Source: Bacteroidales bacterium (lineage in GTDB: Bacteria > Bacteroidota > Bacteroidia > Bacteroidales > UBA932). From it: DNA of 64,000 bases. Position 1 is the first letter of the stretch; each line of letters starts with the position of its first letter. The stretch covers positions 1 through 64,000 of the forward strand of contig SUYN01000010.1 in the NCBI GenBank assembly GCA_015060405.1, in the 5' to 3' direction. The notes below the pieces were generated by a model. The model saw only the letters and a program-made list of their open reading frames with translations, ran no database searches and was not told the origin of the DNA. The translations under genes and the position numbers were made by a program. Positions 32,411-41,194 of the stretch are shown in pieces.

Positions 32411-34657
32411 ATGAAGAAGTTATTTTTGATGCTTCTTGCGTTCGGCGCCGTTGCGGTTTCTGCCGATGCAAGGAAGGTTAAGGGAAGCGTCGTTTCCGGT
32501 GACGAGAAGCTATCCGGTGTGATCGTGACTGACGGGACGAATTTTACAAAGACAAAGAAGAACGGAAAGTTCGCCTTCGAGATCAAGGATGATGCGGATT
32601 TCGTATACATCGTCACTCCTGCCGGATATGCAGGGGACTGGTCTGAAGGTGTTCCGGCTTTCTTCCGGAAGGCAGAAGGCTGTAAGAAGTTCGTCTTTGA
32701 TCTCGTGAAGACAGAGACTGACGGCAAGGACTATCATATCATTGCCGCAGGTGATCCTCAGCCTCACACGGAGGCACATTTCAACATGTTTGCCGGTGAA
32801 CCTCTCGATGACCTCAGCAAGACTACAAATGCAATAGGACTTTCGGGAGTCGGAATCGCGCTTGGCGACGTCAGCTGGGACAACCCTGCGCTTCTGGACA
32901 ACTGGAAACGCGAAATCGTACGTACCGGCATTCCTTTCTACACAGCCATAGGTAATCATGACCATGTCGGCAGGCAGGGAGGTGACTATCAGAGCTCAGC
33001 AGAGTACAGGAAGAGGATGGGACCGGAGAATTATGCCTTCTTTATCGGAGATGACATCTTCTTCTCCTTGGACAACATCATATTCAGTCCCGACAAGGGC
33101 TATGAGGAAGGCTATGCCGACCATGTGCTCGCGTTTGTGGAAAAAGTGATGGAATATGTGCCTGAGAAAGCGGTTGTCTATGTTGCCCAGCATTCACCTC
33201 TTGCAGGACGCGATGTCGGCAAGCTCATCGGCAACACCGACAGGATGCTCGAACTGATCGCCGGCCATAAGGCCATCTTCCTCTCAGGACACAACCACCA
33301 GAGCAAGAGCTATACATATGGAAAGGATGTGGTGGAGTTCAACATCCCGTCGATAAGTGGAAATGTTTGGGAGAGCTATCATTGCTCAGACGGCACTCCA
33401 AGAGGCTATAAGGTCTTTACATGCAAGGACGGCAAGCTCACATGGTACTACAAGGCCATCGGTCATGACAAGGATTTCCAGGTGGAGATCCACAAGCCTG
33501 GTCAGACATGGAGACATCCTAACAGCGTAGTTGCCAATGTGTGGGACTGGGATCCTGCATGGAAGGTAGAGTGGTTTGAGGATGGAAAGCCTATGGGAGC
33601 GATGGAGATGATAAGAGAGGCTTCTCCTATGCATATAATGGAGATGAAGGCAAAGTATGATCCTCTTGGAAGGAAACCTTCTTCATGGAAGACCTCGAAG
33701 GTGACAGGTCATCATTTCGCAGCCACTCCAAGCCAGTATGCCAAGATCGTGACAGTGGCGGTTACAAGCCGTTTCGGCCAGACATGGGTGTACGATGTGG
33801 ATATGAAGGATTATGTTGATGTCCAGGCACATAGAGGCGGAGCAGGCCTCATGCCTGAGAATACTATAGAGGCCATGAAACATGCTCTGGATATGGGAGT
33901 TAACACTCTCGAGCTCGACCTGCAGATCAGCCAGGACGGTCAGATCGTGGTTTCTCATGACCCGTATTTCCACCATCGCTATGCGACCCGTCCAGACGGA
34001 ACCGTGATCACAAAGGACGATCCGAAGGAATATATATATACAATGCCTTACAGCGAGGTCGTGAAGTACGATGTCGGAAACCGTCCGAGTGAAGTGTGGC
34101 CGGAAAAGGCTTGCGTGGCGACAGTAAAGCCGCTTGCGGAAGACCTTATCGACTTTGTCGAGAACTATACCCGGGAAAATGGGCTTTCTCCAGTAAGATA
34201 CAACATCGAGATCAAGTCAAAGAAAGGCAAGGGTGAGGGCACGGACTGGCCGACCTACGACCATTTCGCAACAGAATGCTGCAAGTTCCTGCTTTCAAAG
34301 CGTCTGGGTGACAGGCTTGTGGTCCAGAGTTTTGACACAAGGGCCTTGAACTATGTCCATGAGAAATATCCTGAGCTCATCCTTTCATATCTTGTGGATG
34401 CAAAGGCTCCTGAATTCGAGAAGTATATGGCCATGCTCAACTTCACTCCGCAGTGGGTCAGCCCTCATCATTCGATTACAGATGAGACACTTGTGAAAAA
34501 GTGCCATGAGATGGGAATGAAGATAGTCCCTTGGACGGTCGACAAGCCTGAGGACATCAAGAGGATTCTCGACCTGAAGGTGGATGCCATCATCTCCAAC
34601 TATCCGGACAGGGTGCTTGAGCAGACCAGAGGATATGTGATACCTCTACATCAGTAA
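32411..34657 (+). CDS. Bifunctional calcineurin-like phosphoesterase and glycerophosphodiester phosphodiesterase
   Basis: A 748-residue exported fusion. Residues 1-465 repeat the neighbour's layout: signal peptide (to about 20), MetallophosN, GDPQPH (motif I), GDVSWD, GNHDHV (about 181-186), AQHSPLAG, SGHNHQ (about 293-298), MetallophosC. Residues 470-748 are a GDPD TIM barrel with all hallmarks: AHRGGAGLMPENTIEA (catalytic His about 474), ELDLQISQDG (metal-binding Glu and Asp about 501-503), SHDPYF (second catalytic His about 515), IEIKSK and VVQSFD. GDPD enzymes split glycerophosphodiesters to glycerol-3-phosphate plus an alcohol. With GlpT in the same locus this gives a complete extracytoplasmic route to glycerol-3-phosphate. 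Fusion of the two hydrolase folds is notable. Confidence 0.92.
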   Translation: MKKLFLMLLAFGAVAVSADARKVKGSVVSGDEKLSGVIVTDGTNFTKTKKNGKFAFEIKDDADFVYIVTPAGYAGDWSEGVPAFFRKAEGCKKFVFDLVKTETDGKDYHIIAAGDPQPHTEAHFNMFAGEPLDDLSKTTNAIGLSGVGIALGDVSWDNPALLDNWKREIVRTGIPFYTAIGNHDHVGRQGGDYQSSAEYRKRMGPENYAFFIGDDIFFSLDNIIFSPDKGYEEGYADHVLAFVEKVMEYVPEKAVVYVAQHSPLAGRDVGKLIGNTDRMLELIAGHKAIFLSGHNHQSKSYTYGKDVVEFNIPSISGNVWESYHCSDGTPRGYKVFTCKDGKLTWYYKAIGHDKDFQVEIHKPGQTWRHPNSVVANVWDWDPAWKVEWFEDGKPMGAMEMIREASPMHIMEMKAKYDPLGRKPSSWKTSKVTGHHFAATPSQYAKIVTVAVTSRFGQTWVYDVDMKDYVDVQAHRGGAGLMPENTIEAMKHALDMGVNTLELDLQISQDGQIVVSHDPYFHHRYATRPDGTVITKDDPKEYIYTMPYSEVVKYDVGNRPSEVWPEKACVATVKPLAEDLIDFVENYTRENGLSPVRYNIEIKSKKGKGEGTDWPTYDHFATECCKFLLSKRLGDRLVVQSFDTRALNYVHEKYPELILSYLVDAKAPEFEKYMAMLNFTPQWVSPHHSITDETLVKKCHEMGMKIVPWTVDKPEDIKRILDLKVDAIISNYPDRVLEQTRGYVIPLHQ

Positions 34658-34664
34658 TCTGTCA

Positions 34665-36524
34665 TTACAGATTTTCATAGAGCTCCAGAAGACGGAGCTC
34701 TTTTTCGTCTGTGAGCTCTATGATCTGTCCTATCCTTTCTGAGGCGGCCTGCAGCTTGTCGAAAGGCAGGGTGCCGCTGCTGAGCTGCTCCTCAAGCACG
34801 GCTTTCTCTGCCGAGAGCTCTTCTACTTCCTTCTCAAGCTGTTCCATTTCGCGCTGTTCCTTGAAGGTGAGCTTCTTTTTCTTTTCCTTTGTTTCAGGTT
34901 GGGTGGTTCTGGCTGCCTTCTCCTTTTCCGCCTTTTCCTTTGCGCGGGCTTGCGAACGCTGCTCTGCTTCGTACTCCTTTATATATTCGCGGTACTCGCT
35001 GTAGCTTCCGACGAAGTCCTTTACGAGTCCATTGCCGCAGAAGATGAACAGGTGGTCGACAAGCTTGTCAAGGAAGTGCCTGTCGTGCGAAACTATGATG
35101 AGCGAGCCGCCGAACTCCTTGAGATACTCTTCCAGAATGTTGAGTGTGACGATGTCAAGGTCGTTTGTGGGCTCGTCGAGAATGAGCAGGTTGGGCTGCT
35201 GCATCAGGATAGTGAGCAGATACAGGCGGCGTTTCTCTCCGCCGCTGAGCTTTTCTATCCTGTTGTTCAGCATTTCGTGCGGGAAGAGGAACCTGTTAAG
35301 AAGCCAGGTGTCGTTGACTATGTCGAGTACGGTGTCCTGCGGGTTGAAAGACATGCCGCTCTGATGGTAGTAGCCCACCTTCAGAGATTCGCCTCGTTCT
35401 ATCACTCCTGTCATAAGTCCGGGCAGGGAGCCGCTGCCGCTCTCTGCGGCCAGTTTCCTGTATTCTTCCGGATCCGTACACACCATTTCGGGAGTGTAGT
35501 TGCCAGTGATGATGTTCAGGAAGGTGGATTTTCCTGCGCCGTTGCGTCCGACTATGCCGACCTTCTCGTAGCGCTGGAAGTTATATGTAAATCTGTCGAG
35601 GTAGCATTGGTCACCGTAATGGAAGCTGAGGTCCTTGCAGTTGATGATCTTGGTTCCGAGTCTTGTCGTTCCCTTCATAGGGTCCATGTTCACCTGACTC
35701 TGGGTGTACACCTGTGAGGCCCTGTCCTTGAGGTCGTAGAAGGCGTTTATGCGGTAGCGGGCCTTTCCTGTGCGGGCGCATGGGGTGCTCCTTATCCATT
35801 CGAGCTCCCTGCGAAGGATGTTCCTCACCTTGTCGGTCTCGGCGTTGTAGTTGGCTATCCTTTCTTCGCGTTTCTCAAGAAAGTTCTGATAATCACCTTT
35901 GTAGATGTAGATGGCTCCGTGGTCCATCTCCATGACGGTGTTGCAGACCCTGTCGAGGAAGTAGCGGTCGTGGGTGACCATGAACAGGGTGCATCTCGAC
36001 CTTTTCAGATAGCCTTCAAGAAATTCTATCGCGTCTATGTCAAGGTGGTTGGTGGGCTCGTCCATTATTAGGAATTCGGCCTCTGTTGCAAGCATCTGGG
36101 TGATGGCGACCCTTTTGACCTCTCCTCCTGAAAGCTCCTTCATCTTCTGTTCAGGGTTGTTCAGGTTGAAGCCGGTCAGAAGCTTGACCACTCTTCTCTC
36201 GTATTCCCACAGATGCTCCTGATCGAGATCTTTTGTGAATGTGGAACTCGATTCCATGATCTGGTCGAAGATGCTATTTTCCGGCTCGAAGTCGTACTCC
36301 TGCTCCAGGAAGGCGATCTTGATGTCTTTAAGGAACATTATCTTTCCGCCCGAATCCGACTTGTCCTTTCCGGCAAGAATCCTCATGAGTGAGGTCTTTC
36401 CGGTGCCGTTAGGTGCGATGAGGGCAATCTTGTCGCCCTCATTGATGTTGAACCCGATCTTTTCGAACAGCACCTTAGGTCCGTAGCTTTTCGAAATGTT
36501 CTCTATCTGTAGATAACTTGCCAT
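34665..36524 (-). CDS. ABC-F family ATPase (Uup-like)
   Basis: A 619-residue soluble protein with two ABC ATPase domains and no membrane segment. Domain 1 has APNGTGKTS, KELSGGEVKR and FLIMDEPTNHLD; domain 2 has VGRNGAGKST, EKLSGGEKRR and LLILDEPTNDLD. The linker carries the Uup-type ELEWIRSTPCARTGKARYR. A charged coiled-coil C-terminal domain (about 525-619) is typical of Uup. ABC-F proteins act on the ribosome; Uup is linked to DNA and ribosome-related processes, and the physiological substrate is not settled. The gene is convergent with the GDPD fusion gene (7-base gap). Housekeeping rather than drug resistance is most likely. Confidence 0.92.
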   Translation of the reverse strand: MASYLQIENISKSYGPKVLFEKIGFNINEGDKIALIAPNGTGKTSLMRILAGKDKSDSGGKIMFLKDIKIAFLEQEYDFEPENSIFDQIMESSSTFTKDLDQEHLWEYERRVVKLLTGFNLNNPEQKMKELSGGEVKRVAITQMLATEAEFLIMDEPTNHLDIDAIEFLEGYLKRSRCTLFMVTHDRYFLDRVCNTVMEMDHGAIYIYKGDYQNFLEKREERIANYNAETDKVRNILRRELEWIRSTPCARTGKARYRINAFYDLKDRASQVYTQSQVNMDPMKGTTRLGTKIINCKDLSFHYGDQCYLDRFTYNFQRYEKVGIVGRNGAGKSTFLNIITGNYTPEMVCTDPEEYRKLAAESGSGSLPGLMTGVIERGESLKVGYYHQSGMSFNPQDTVLDIVNDTWLLNRFLFPHEMLNNRIEKLSGGEKRRLYLLTILMQQPNLLILDEPTNDLDIVTLNILEEYLKEFGGSLIIVSHDRHFLDKLVDHLFIFCGNGLVKDFVGSYSEYREYIKEYEAEQRSQARAKEKAEKEKAARTTQPETKEKKKKLTFKEQREMEQLEKEVEELSAEKAVLEEQLSSGTLPFDKLQAASERIGQIIELTDEKELRLLELYENL

Positions 36525-36577
36525 ATTCTGAAATATAGATTACCGGCCTTCCTTCGTTTCAAATGACTGCCTTCCCG

Positions 36578-36699
36578 CTTCCGATAACCGGATGGCGCAG
36601 TGTTCCTAAGACCCCCGCCACCGCGCCTTGCGGCGCTATGGCACCCCCTAGCCGGGGGTGGCATGTCTTATCCACACTGCGCCATCCGGTTATCGGAAG
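36578..36699. repeat. Inverted-repeat element with perfect 26-bp arms at the 3' end of trkA
   Basis: Bases 36578-36603 are the exact reverse complement of 36674-36699. Inside, nested shorter inverted repeats occur (TAAGAC 36607-36612 with GTCTTA 36665-36670; GCCACC 36617-36622 with GGTGGC 36657-36662; CACCCCC with GGGGGTG). The right arm contains the last three sense codons and the stop of trkA. As RNA the whole 122 bases would fold into a very long hairpin. It may be a terminator-like or mobile palindromic unit. Confidence 0.75.
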
Positions 36700-38048
36700 A
36701 ACCTGTCGACTTCCTTGACTGCTTCAGGCAGAGCGAAGACCGCCACTCTGTCGTATGCCTGTATGTGTGTGTCTCCGACTGCTATGTATGATTCGTTTCC
36801 TCTGATCAGACCTCCGATTATCGCGTTCTTCGGAAAATCCATGTCCTTGAGAGGCTTCTTTGTGATGGCTGTGTCAGGGGATACGATATATTCAAGTATT
36901 TCCGCATTTGTACCTCTCATATACTTGATGAACCTCACCTTGTCACTCAGAGTGAACTTGAATATCCTTCCGGCGGTTATCAGCTTCTTGTTTATGACTG
37001 CATCTACGCCCATGCTTTCCGCTAGCCTGATATATTCGATGTTCTCCACTTCGGCTATCGTCCTTGCGACTCCTAGGCTCTTTGCAGCCACGCTCGCGAG
37101 GATGTTTGTCTCCGAATTGTTGGTCACGGCGACGAAGGCGTCATATTCCTTTATTGATTCTTCCAGAAGCATGTCCGAGTTTCTTCCGTCTCCGTTGACC
37201 ACCACGACATTGTTCGGCAGCTTTTCAGAGAGTTCGAGACACTTTTCCCTGTTCATCTCGATGAGCTTGACGGACTCGATCTGTCTTGACAGCTGTCTTG
37301 CCAGGATCTCGCCTGTCGGGCTTCCTCCAAGGATCATCACGCTGTTGACCTCGATGTTGCGCTTGCCGATGTAGGTCATCAGCATGTCCATTCCCTCTCT
37401 CTTGGATACGATGAACACAAGGTCGTGGTACTTGAATTTTGTGTCGAACTTAGGAATTATGGTCTTTTCGCCTCGTGCTATGGCCACCACTCGGAACTTC
37501 AGGCCATCTTCGGCAGCGACGGCACTGAACTCGGCCATGTTCATGCCGATGAGAGGGGAGTCCTCGTCCAGCTTGAAGACTCCGATCTGGAGCTTGCCTC
37601 TGGCGAAATCCATGGATTCGCTTGATGCTGTCCTCTTCAGGAGTTCCGCAATCTCACCGGCAGCGATCTTCTCAGGATAGAACATGAGGTCTATACCCAT
37701 CTCGGTGAACAGGTACCTGTTTTCGTACGAGAGGTACTCTTCGTTGTTGATACGGGCCGTGACCTTCTTGCTTCCGAGTTTCTTGGCCAGCATGGCGCTG
37801 ACAATGTTGACATCCTGTGAAACGGAAGGATTCACTGCAATGAAGAGGTCAGCTTCGGCTGCCCCTGCCCTCTGAAGTACCTCGATGGCAGACGGATTAC
37901 CCTCCACAGTGACCACATCCGTGTTTGTCGAGAGGGCCTCAAGCCTTTCGGGGACATTGTCGATGACAGTGATGTCGTTTGCCTCGTTACTGAGCATCTT
38001 TGCCAGGTGTGATCCCACCTCTCCTGCTCCTGCGATGATGATTTTCAT
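36690..38048 (-). CDS. trkA: Trk system potassium transport regulatory protein TrkA
   Basis: A 452-residue cytoplasmic gating protein of the Trk K+ uptake system. Two RCK units are visible: the first Rossmann motif IIIAGAGEVGSHLAKML at the N-terminus and the second VMILGGSPTGEILARQLS near residue 230. Each is followed by a TrkA_C regulatory subdomain (VFKLDEDSPLIGMN; AITKKPLKDMDFPKNA). I set the start at 38048 (MKIIIAGAGEVG), which leaves 11 bases after the glycosyltransferase gene; a longer frame to 38135 would overlap that gene and adds no family sequence. The trkH partner is not in the window. The last codons lie within a 26-bp inverted repeat. Confidence 0.95.
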   Translation of the reverse strand: MKIIIAGAGEVGSHLAKMLSNEANDITVIDNVPERLEALSTNTDVVTVEGNPSAIEVLQRAGAAEADLFIAVNPSVSQDVNIVSAMLAKKLGSKKVTARINNEEYLSYENRYLFTEMGIDLMFYPEKIAAGEIAELLKRTASSESMDFARGKLQIGVFKLDEDSPLIGMNMAEFSAVAAEDGLKFRVVAIARGEKTIIPKFDTKFKYHDLVFIVSKREGMDMLMTYIGKRNIEVNSVMILGGSPTGEILARQLSRQIESVKLIEMNREKCLELSEKLPNNVVVVNGDGRNSDMLLEESIKEYDAFVAVTNNSETNILASVAAKSLGVARTIAEVENIEYIRLAESMGVDAVINKKLITAGRIFKFTLSDKVRFIKYMRGTNAEILEYIVSPDTAITKKPLKDMDFPKNAIIGGLIRGNESYIAVGDTHIQAYDRVAVFALPEAVKEVDRFFR

Positions 38049-38059
38049 AGTGAAATGAT

Positions 38060-39166
38060 TTATTGTTCCTGCATCGTCCTTCTGACGCTGTCGAATATCC
38101 CTTCTCCCTTCAGGATGGACTGAAGTACTATCCATCTCGGGTATATGCCCTTCACTTGGGCTGCCTCCGGTCTGTTGCGAAGATAGTCTTCAACCTCCGG
38201 TTTTGACGGCTTCCGTATCAGTTTCCTGCTGTCCTTATAGGCCTTAATGACCGACTTGAAGCATGACCATCTCAATGTCAGGAGATAGACCGCGGCTGAT
38301 GCAGCGTCAAGGCAGGCCCTCAGCGCCATTGTCCATGAGGCCTGGCGCAGGCCTTTTGCAGCTGCCTTCCCGTCCGGGCAGCCCTTCCTGCTGTATGCCA
38401 GCGCATAGGTTTTAGCAAGGTTGCCTGAAAGCATCAGACGGTTGTTCCTGAAGTTGAGGTAGAGCTTGAACGGTGATGTGGCCGGCAGTGTACCTCCGCC
38501 TACATGATAGACCACGGACTCAGGTACGACCGTCACCTTCCATCCCGCCAGCTGCATCCTCCAGCACAGGTCTATCTCTTCCATATGGGCGAAGAATCTG
38601 TCGTCCAGACCTCCCATGCTGCGATAGACTTCACTTCTGACTGCAAGGCAGGCTCCGGTCGCCCAGAATACATCGGCAGGGGAGTCGTACTGCCCTCTGT
38701 CCGTCTCAAGACGTTTCAGGACACGGCCCCTGCACAGAGGATAGCCGTATCTGTCCATATATCCCCCCGCTGCTCCGGCATATTCAAAGCTGTCGCGCTC
38801 CTGCCAGCTGTGCAGCTTCGGAGCGCATGCCCCACACTCCGGATGCTCCTGCATCCATCTTACGATGGGACCGAGCCATCCTTCGGTGACTTCTATGTCT
38901 GAATTGATGAGGATGAAGAGGTCGGAGCCGATCTCCCTGAAGGCCTTGTTGTAGCCTCCTGTGAAGCCGTAGTTCCTGTCGAAGGCTATTGTCCTGACTT
39001 GAGGGAACATTTCTGCCATGACCTTCAGCGATCCGTCCGTGGATGCATTGTCGGCCACTATGACTTCCGCTCCTTCCACCTTTTCGGCAGAACGCAGAAG
39101 CCTCGGAAGGAATTCCTTGAGAAATCCTTCCGTGTTCCAGTTAAGTATGACAACCGCCGTCTTCAA
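38060..39166 (-). CDS. Family 2 glycosyltransferase (rhamnosyltransferase-like)
   Basis: A 368-residue GT-A enzyme. N-terminal TAVVILNWNTEGFLKEFLPR and VIVADNASTDGS form the nucleotide-sugar site, NYGFTGGYNKAF and LFILINSDIEVTEGWL give the DxD-like metal motif (NSD), and FFAHMEEIDLCWRMQLAGWK is the acceptor-side signature of the WbbL/RfbF-like subgroup. A C-terminal part near 290-320 is hydrophobic and may associate with the membrane. Acceptor and sugar cannot be fixed. The start appears to be TTG at 39164-39166, since an in-frame stop lies shortly upstream with no ATG between. It is within a seven-gene minus-strand run, 37 bases after slyD. Confidence 0.9.
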   Translation of the reverse strand: MKTAVVILNWNTEGFLKEFLPRLLRSAEKVEGAEVIVADNASTDGSLKVMAEMFPQVRTIAFDRNYGFTGGYNKAFREIGSDLFILINSDIEVTEGWLGPIVRWMQEHPECGACAPKLHSWQERDSFEYAGAAGGYMDRYGYPLCRGRVLKRLETDRGQYDSPADVFWATGACLAVRSEVYRSMGGLDDRFFAHMEEIDLCWRMQLAGWKVTVVPESVVYHVGGGTLPATSPFKLYLNFRNNRLMLSGNLAKTYALAYSRKGCPDGKAAAKGLRQASWTMALRACLDAASAAVYLLTLRWSCFKSVIKAYKDSRKLIRKPSKPEVEDYLRNRPEAAQVKGIYPRWIVLQSILKGEGIFDSVRRTMQEQ

Positions 39167-39203
39167 ACCGTTAACTGTCAGAGTTTTGTGTCAACTGATC
39201 CTA

Positions 39204-39788
39204 TCAGTGGCAGCCGCCGCATCCGCAGTCGTCGCCACATTCTCCGCCGCCGCAGCTTCCGCAGTCGCTGCCGCCGTGGCATCCTCCGCCGCATCCGCAG
39301 CTGTGGACATATTCTCCGTGAAGTCCCTCTGTGAGCTCTTTCTCAGTGGCTTCGCGGACAGTGAGGATCTCACCTGTAAAATGGAGGGTCTTGCCGGCCA
39401 TCTGGTGGTTGAGATCCATCTTTACATTGTCTTCAGTCACTTCTAGGACCACTCCCGGGATCACGCCTCCCATGCTGTTCATCATAGGGATCGTGTTTCC
39501 AGGTACGAGAAGATCCTCGCGGATCTCTCCGTTCACCTCGAAAGCTGCCTTCGGCAGGTCGATGATTCTGCTTGGATCAACTTCTCCATAGCCGTCAGCA
39601 GGAGAGAGGGTGACATCGAATCTGTCACCTGCCTTCATTCCTTCTATGGCTTCCTCCAGTTTCGGAAGGAGGCTTCCTGTCGCATGTATGTAGTCAAGCG
39701 GTCTTTCCTTTGTGGTGCGGTCTGCTATCTGACCGTCTACTTCGAGTTCGTAGCAGAACTCCACTACTTTGTTCTTTCCGATTTTCAT
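39204..39788 (-). CDS. slyD: FKBP-type peptidyl-prolyl isomerase SlyD
   Basis: A 194-residue SlyD-type isomerase and metallochaperone. The FKBP domain (VVEFCYELEVDGQIADRTT, LPKLEEAIEGMKAGDRF, LSPADGYGEVDPSRI) encloses the IF chaperone insert (about residues 75-130). The tail from about residue 163 is extremely rich in Cys, His and Gly (GCGGGCHGGSDCGSCGGGEC and further), the metal-binding tail known in SlyD to bind nickel and zinc. It lies between pmbA and a glycosyltransferase gene on one transcript. Length and motifs are normal; the tail is unusually dense in CG and CH repeats. Confidence 0.94.
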   Translation of the reverse strand: MKIGKNKVVEFCYELEVDGQIADRTTKERPLDYIHATGSLLPKLEEAIEGMKAGDRFDVTLSPADGYGEVDPSRIIDLPKAAFEVNGEIREDLLVPGNTIPMMNSMGGVIPGVVLEVTEDNVKMDLNHQMAGKTLHFTGEILTVREATEKELTEGLHGEYVHSCGCGGGCHGGSDCGSCGGGECGDDCGCGGCH

Positions 39789-39822
39789 GTCTTATTGCTA
39801 TTTTGTTTCTTGTTTAATTCAT

Positions 39823-41193
39823 TTATGCTGAGAATGATACGTCTTCGAAGGCGAGGGTCGGGATCTGCCATCGCGAGCTTGGTCTGGCGTCCGAACCGGC
39901 TGCGATGAGGTTGTTCCATAGCTCCAGCATGTTGCCTGTGATCAGCATCTCGCGCACGGGGTGGGTGATCCTGCCCTTGCTGAAGGCAAAGCCCTCGACT
40001 CCGAACGAGAAATCGCCCGTGACCGGATTGCAGTTGCCTCCATTGAAACCTGTCACGAGGATTCCGTTGCCGCTCAGCTTCAATATATCCTTCAAAGATA
40101 GTTCTTTTTCTTCTGAAGACAAGGTCTCTCCCTTGATATATGGCATCAGGCAAGGTCTCGAGACATCCTCGACTGTCGGTACGATGCCCATCTTGTTGGC
40201 CAGATAGGTGCTGACAAAATACTTCTGCACCACTCCGTTGCAGATTATCGGACCGTCTTCCGTGGCGACTCCTTCGGTGTCGAATAGCCTGGATCCGTTC
40301 TTTCCGCATGTCCTCGGGAGGTCCATGATGGTGAGTCCTTCAGAGAAGGTCTGTCTGCCTATGCTGCCCTCCAGGAAGGACATCTTCTGCTGTATGGCTG
40401 AGGCATTCAGGGCATTGATCAGGGGGGTGACCACCCTTGAAGAAACCGTGTTCTCAAGGACCATCCTGTACCTTCCGCTTTTGCGCTTCTGCGGATCTAT
40501 CTGTCTTACAGCTCTTTCCAACGCCTGCCCGCTTATGGAACCGAAATCTATCTGTGATGCCTTATGTGTGGTCTGCCACCAGTAGCCGCTGTACTTGCAG
40601 CCGTCGTGGCCTTCCACAGTGATCTCCGCAAAAGTGCCGAAGGAGGTCTCCTTGTGACGCCCTTCAAAGCCTTGTGAATCGACAGTGTAGTTGTCGTCTG
40701 CCGTGCATGAGAACTCACATTCTTCGGATATGATCCTATACGGGAGGTCTTCCTGTTTCATGTACTCTTCATATCTGCTCAGGCTATAGGCGTCATTCAG
40801 GGCCTTGTCGCTGTCGAAACTGTAATATGACTCGTCAAACAGTCCGAGTTCGTTACCTGTCACGGCGTCCTTGGCAGTCCTTTCCCTTGACGGGAGTGTC
40901 CTTGCCCTGTCTTCTCCCAGCATCCTGACCATTTCCACCGCCTTCAGGATGAAGTCGTGCAACTCATTCTCTTCCAGGCGGTTGGTGGAGAAAGTGCCGT
41001 ATCTTCCGTCCACAAAAAGATAGATATATACCGACCTGTCAGCAGAATGGGTGGCCTTGTCCAGCTGGCCGTTCAGCAGGGTGTATGCGTCGGTCACGCA
41101 TTTGCCGAGCGACACACGCGCCGCCTCAGCTCCCGCCTCGGTGGCGAAGCTTATGCACTTTCTTGCCAGGTTTATTTCATATTCCTTTATCAT
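39823..41193 (-). CDS. pmbA: TldD/PmbA family protein (PmbA/TldE)
   Basis: A 456-residue subunit of the TldD/TldE metalloprotease. It has the TldD/PmbA N-terminal domain (CISFATEAGAEAARVSLGKC) and the C-terminal half with the PmbA-type TFSEGLTIMDLPRTCGKNGS and GFNGGNCNPVTGDFSFGVEG. It lacks the HExxxH zinc motif that TldD carries, as expected for TldE. The pair degrades unfolded peptides and in E. coli processes microcin B17 and the CcdA antitoxin. tldD ends 1 base upstream, so the two are translated together. No peptide-antibiotic precursor is seen nearby. Confidence 0.93.
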   Translation of the reverse strand: MIKEYEINLARKCISFATEAGAEAARVSLGKCVTDAYTLLNGQLDKATHSADRSVYIYLFVDGRYGTFSTNRLEENELHDFILKAVEMVRMLGEDRARTLPSRERTAKDAVTGNELGLFDESYYSFDSDKALNDAYSLSRYEEYMKQEDLPYRIISEECEFSCTADDNYTVDSQGFEGRHKETSFGTFAEITVEGHDGCKYSGYWWQTTHKASQIDFGSISGQALERAVRQIDPQKRKSGRYRMVLENTVSSRVVTPLINALNASAIQQKMSFLEGSIGRQTFSEGLTIMDLPRTCGKNGSRLFDTEGVATEDGPIICNGVVQKYFVSTYLANKMGIVPTVEDVSRPCLMPYIKGETLSSEEKELSLKDILKLSGNGILVTGFNGGNCNPVTGDFSFGVEGFAFSKGRITHPVREMLITGNMLELWNNLIAAGSDARPSSRWQIPTLAFEDVSFSA

Positions 41194-41194
41194 A

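Noticed and set aside
34899..35717. 272-codon plus-strand frame opposite the ABC-F gene
   Set aside because: It is a mirror frame of a strongly coding ABC-F gene with all motifs intact; the product has no recognisable sequence.
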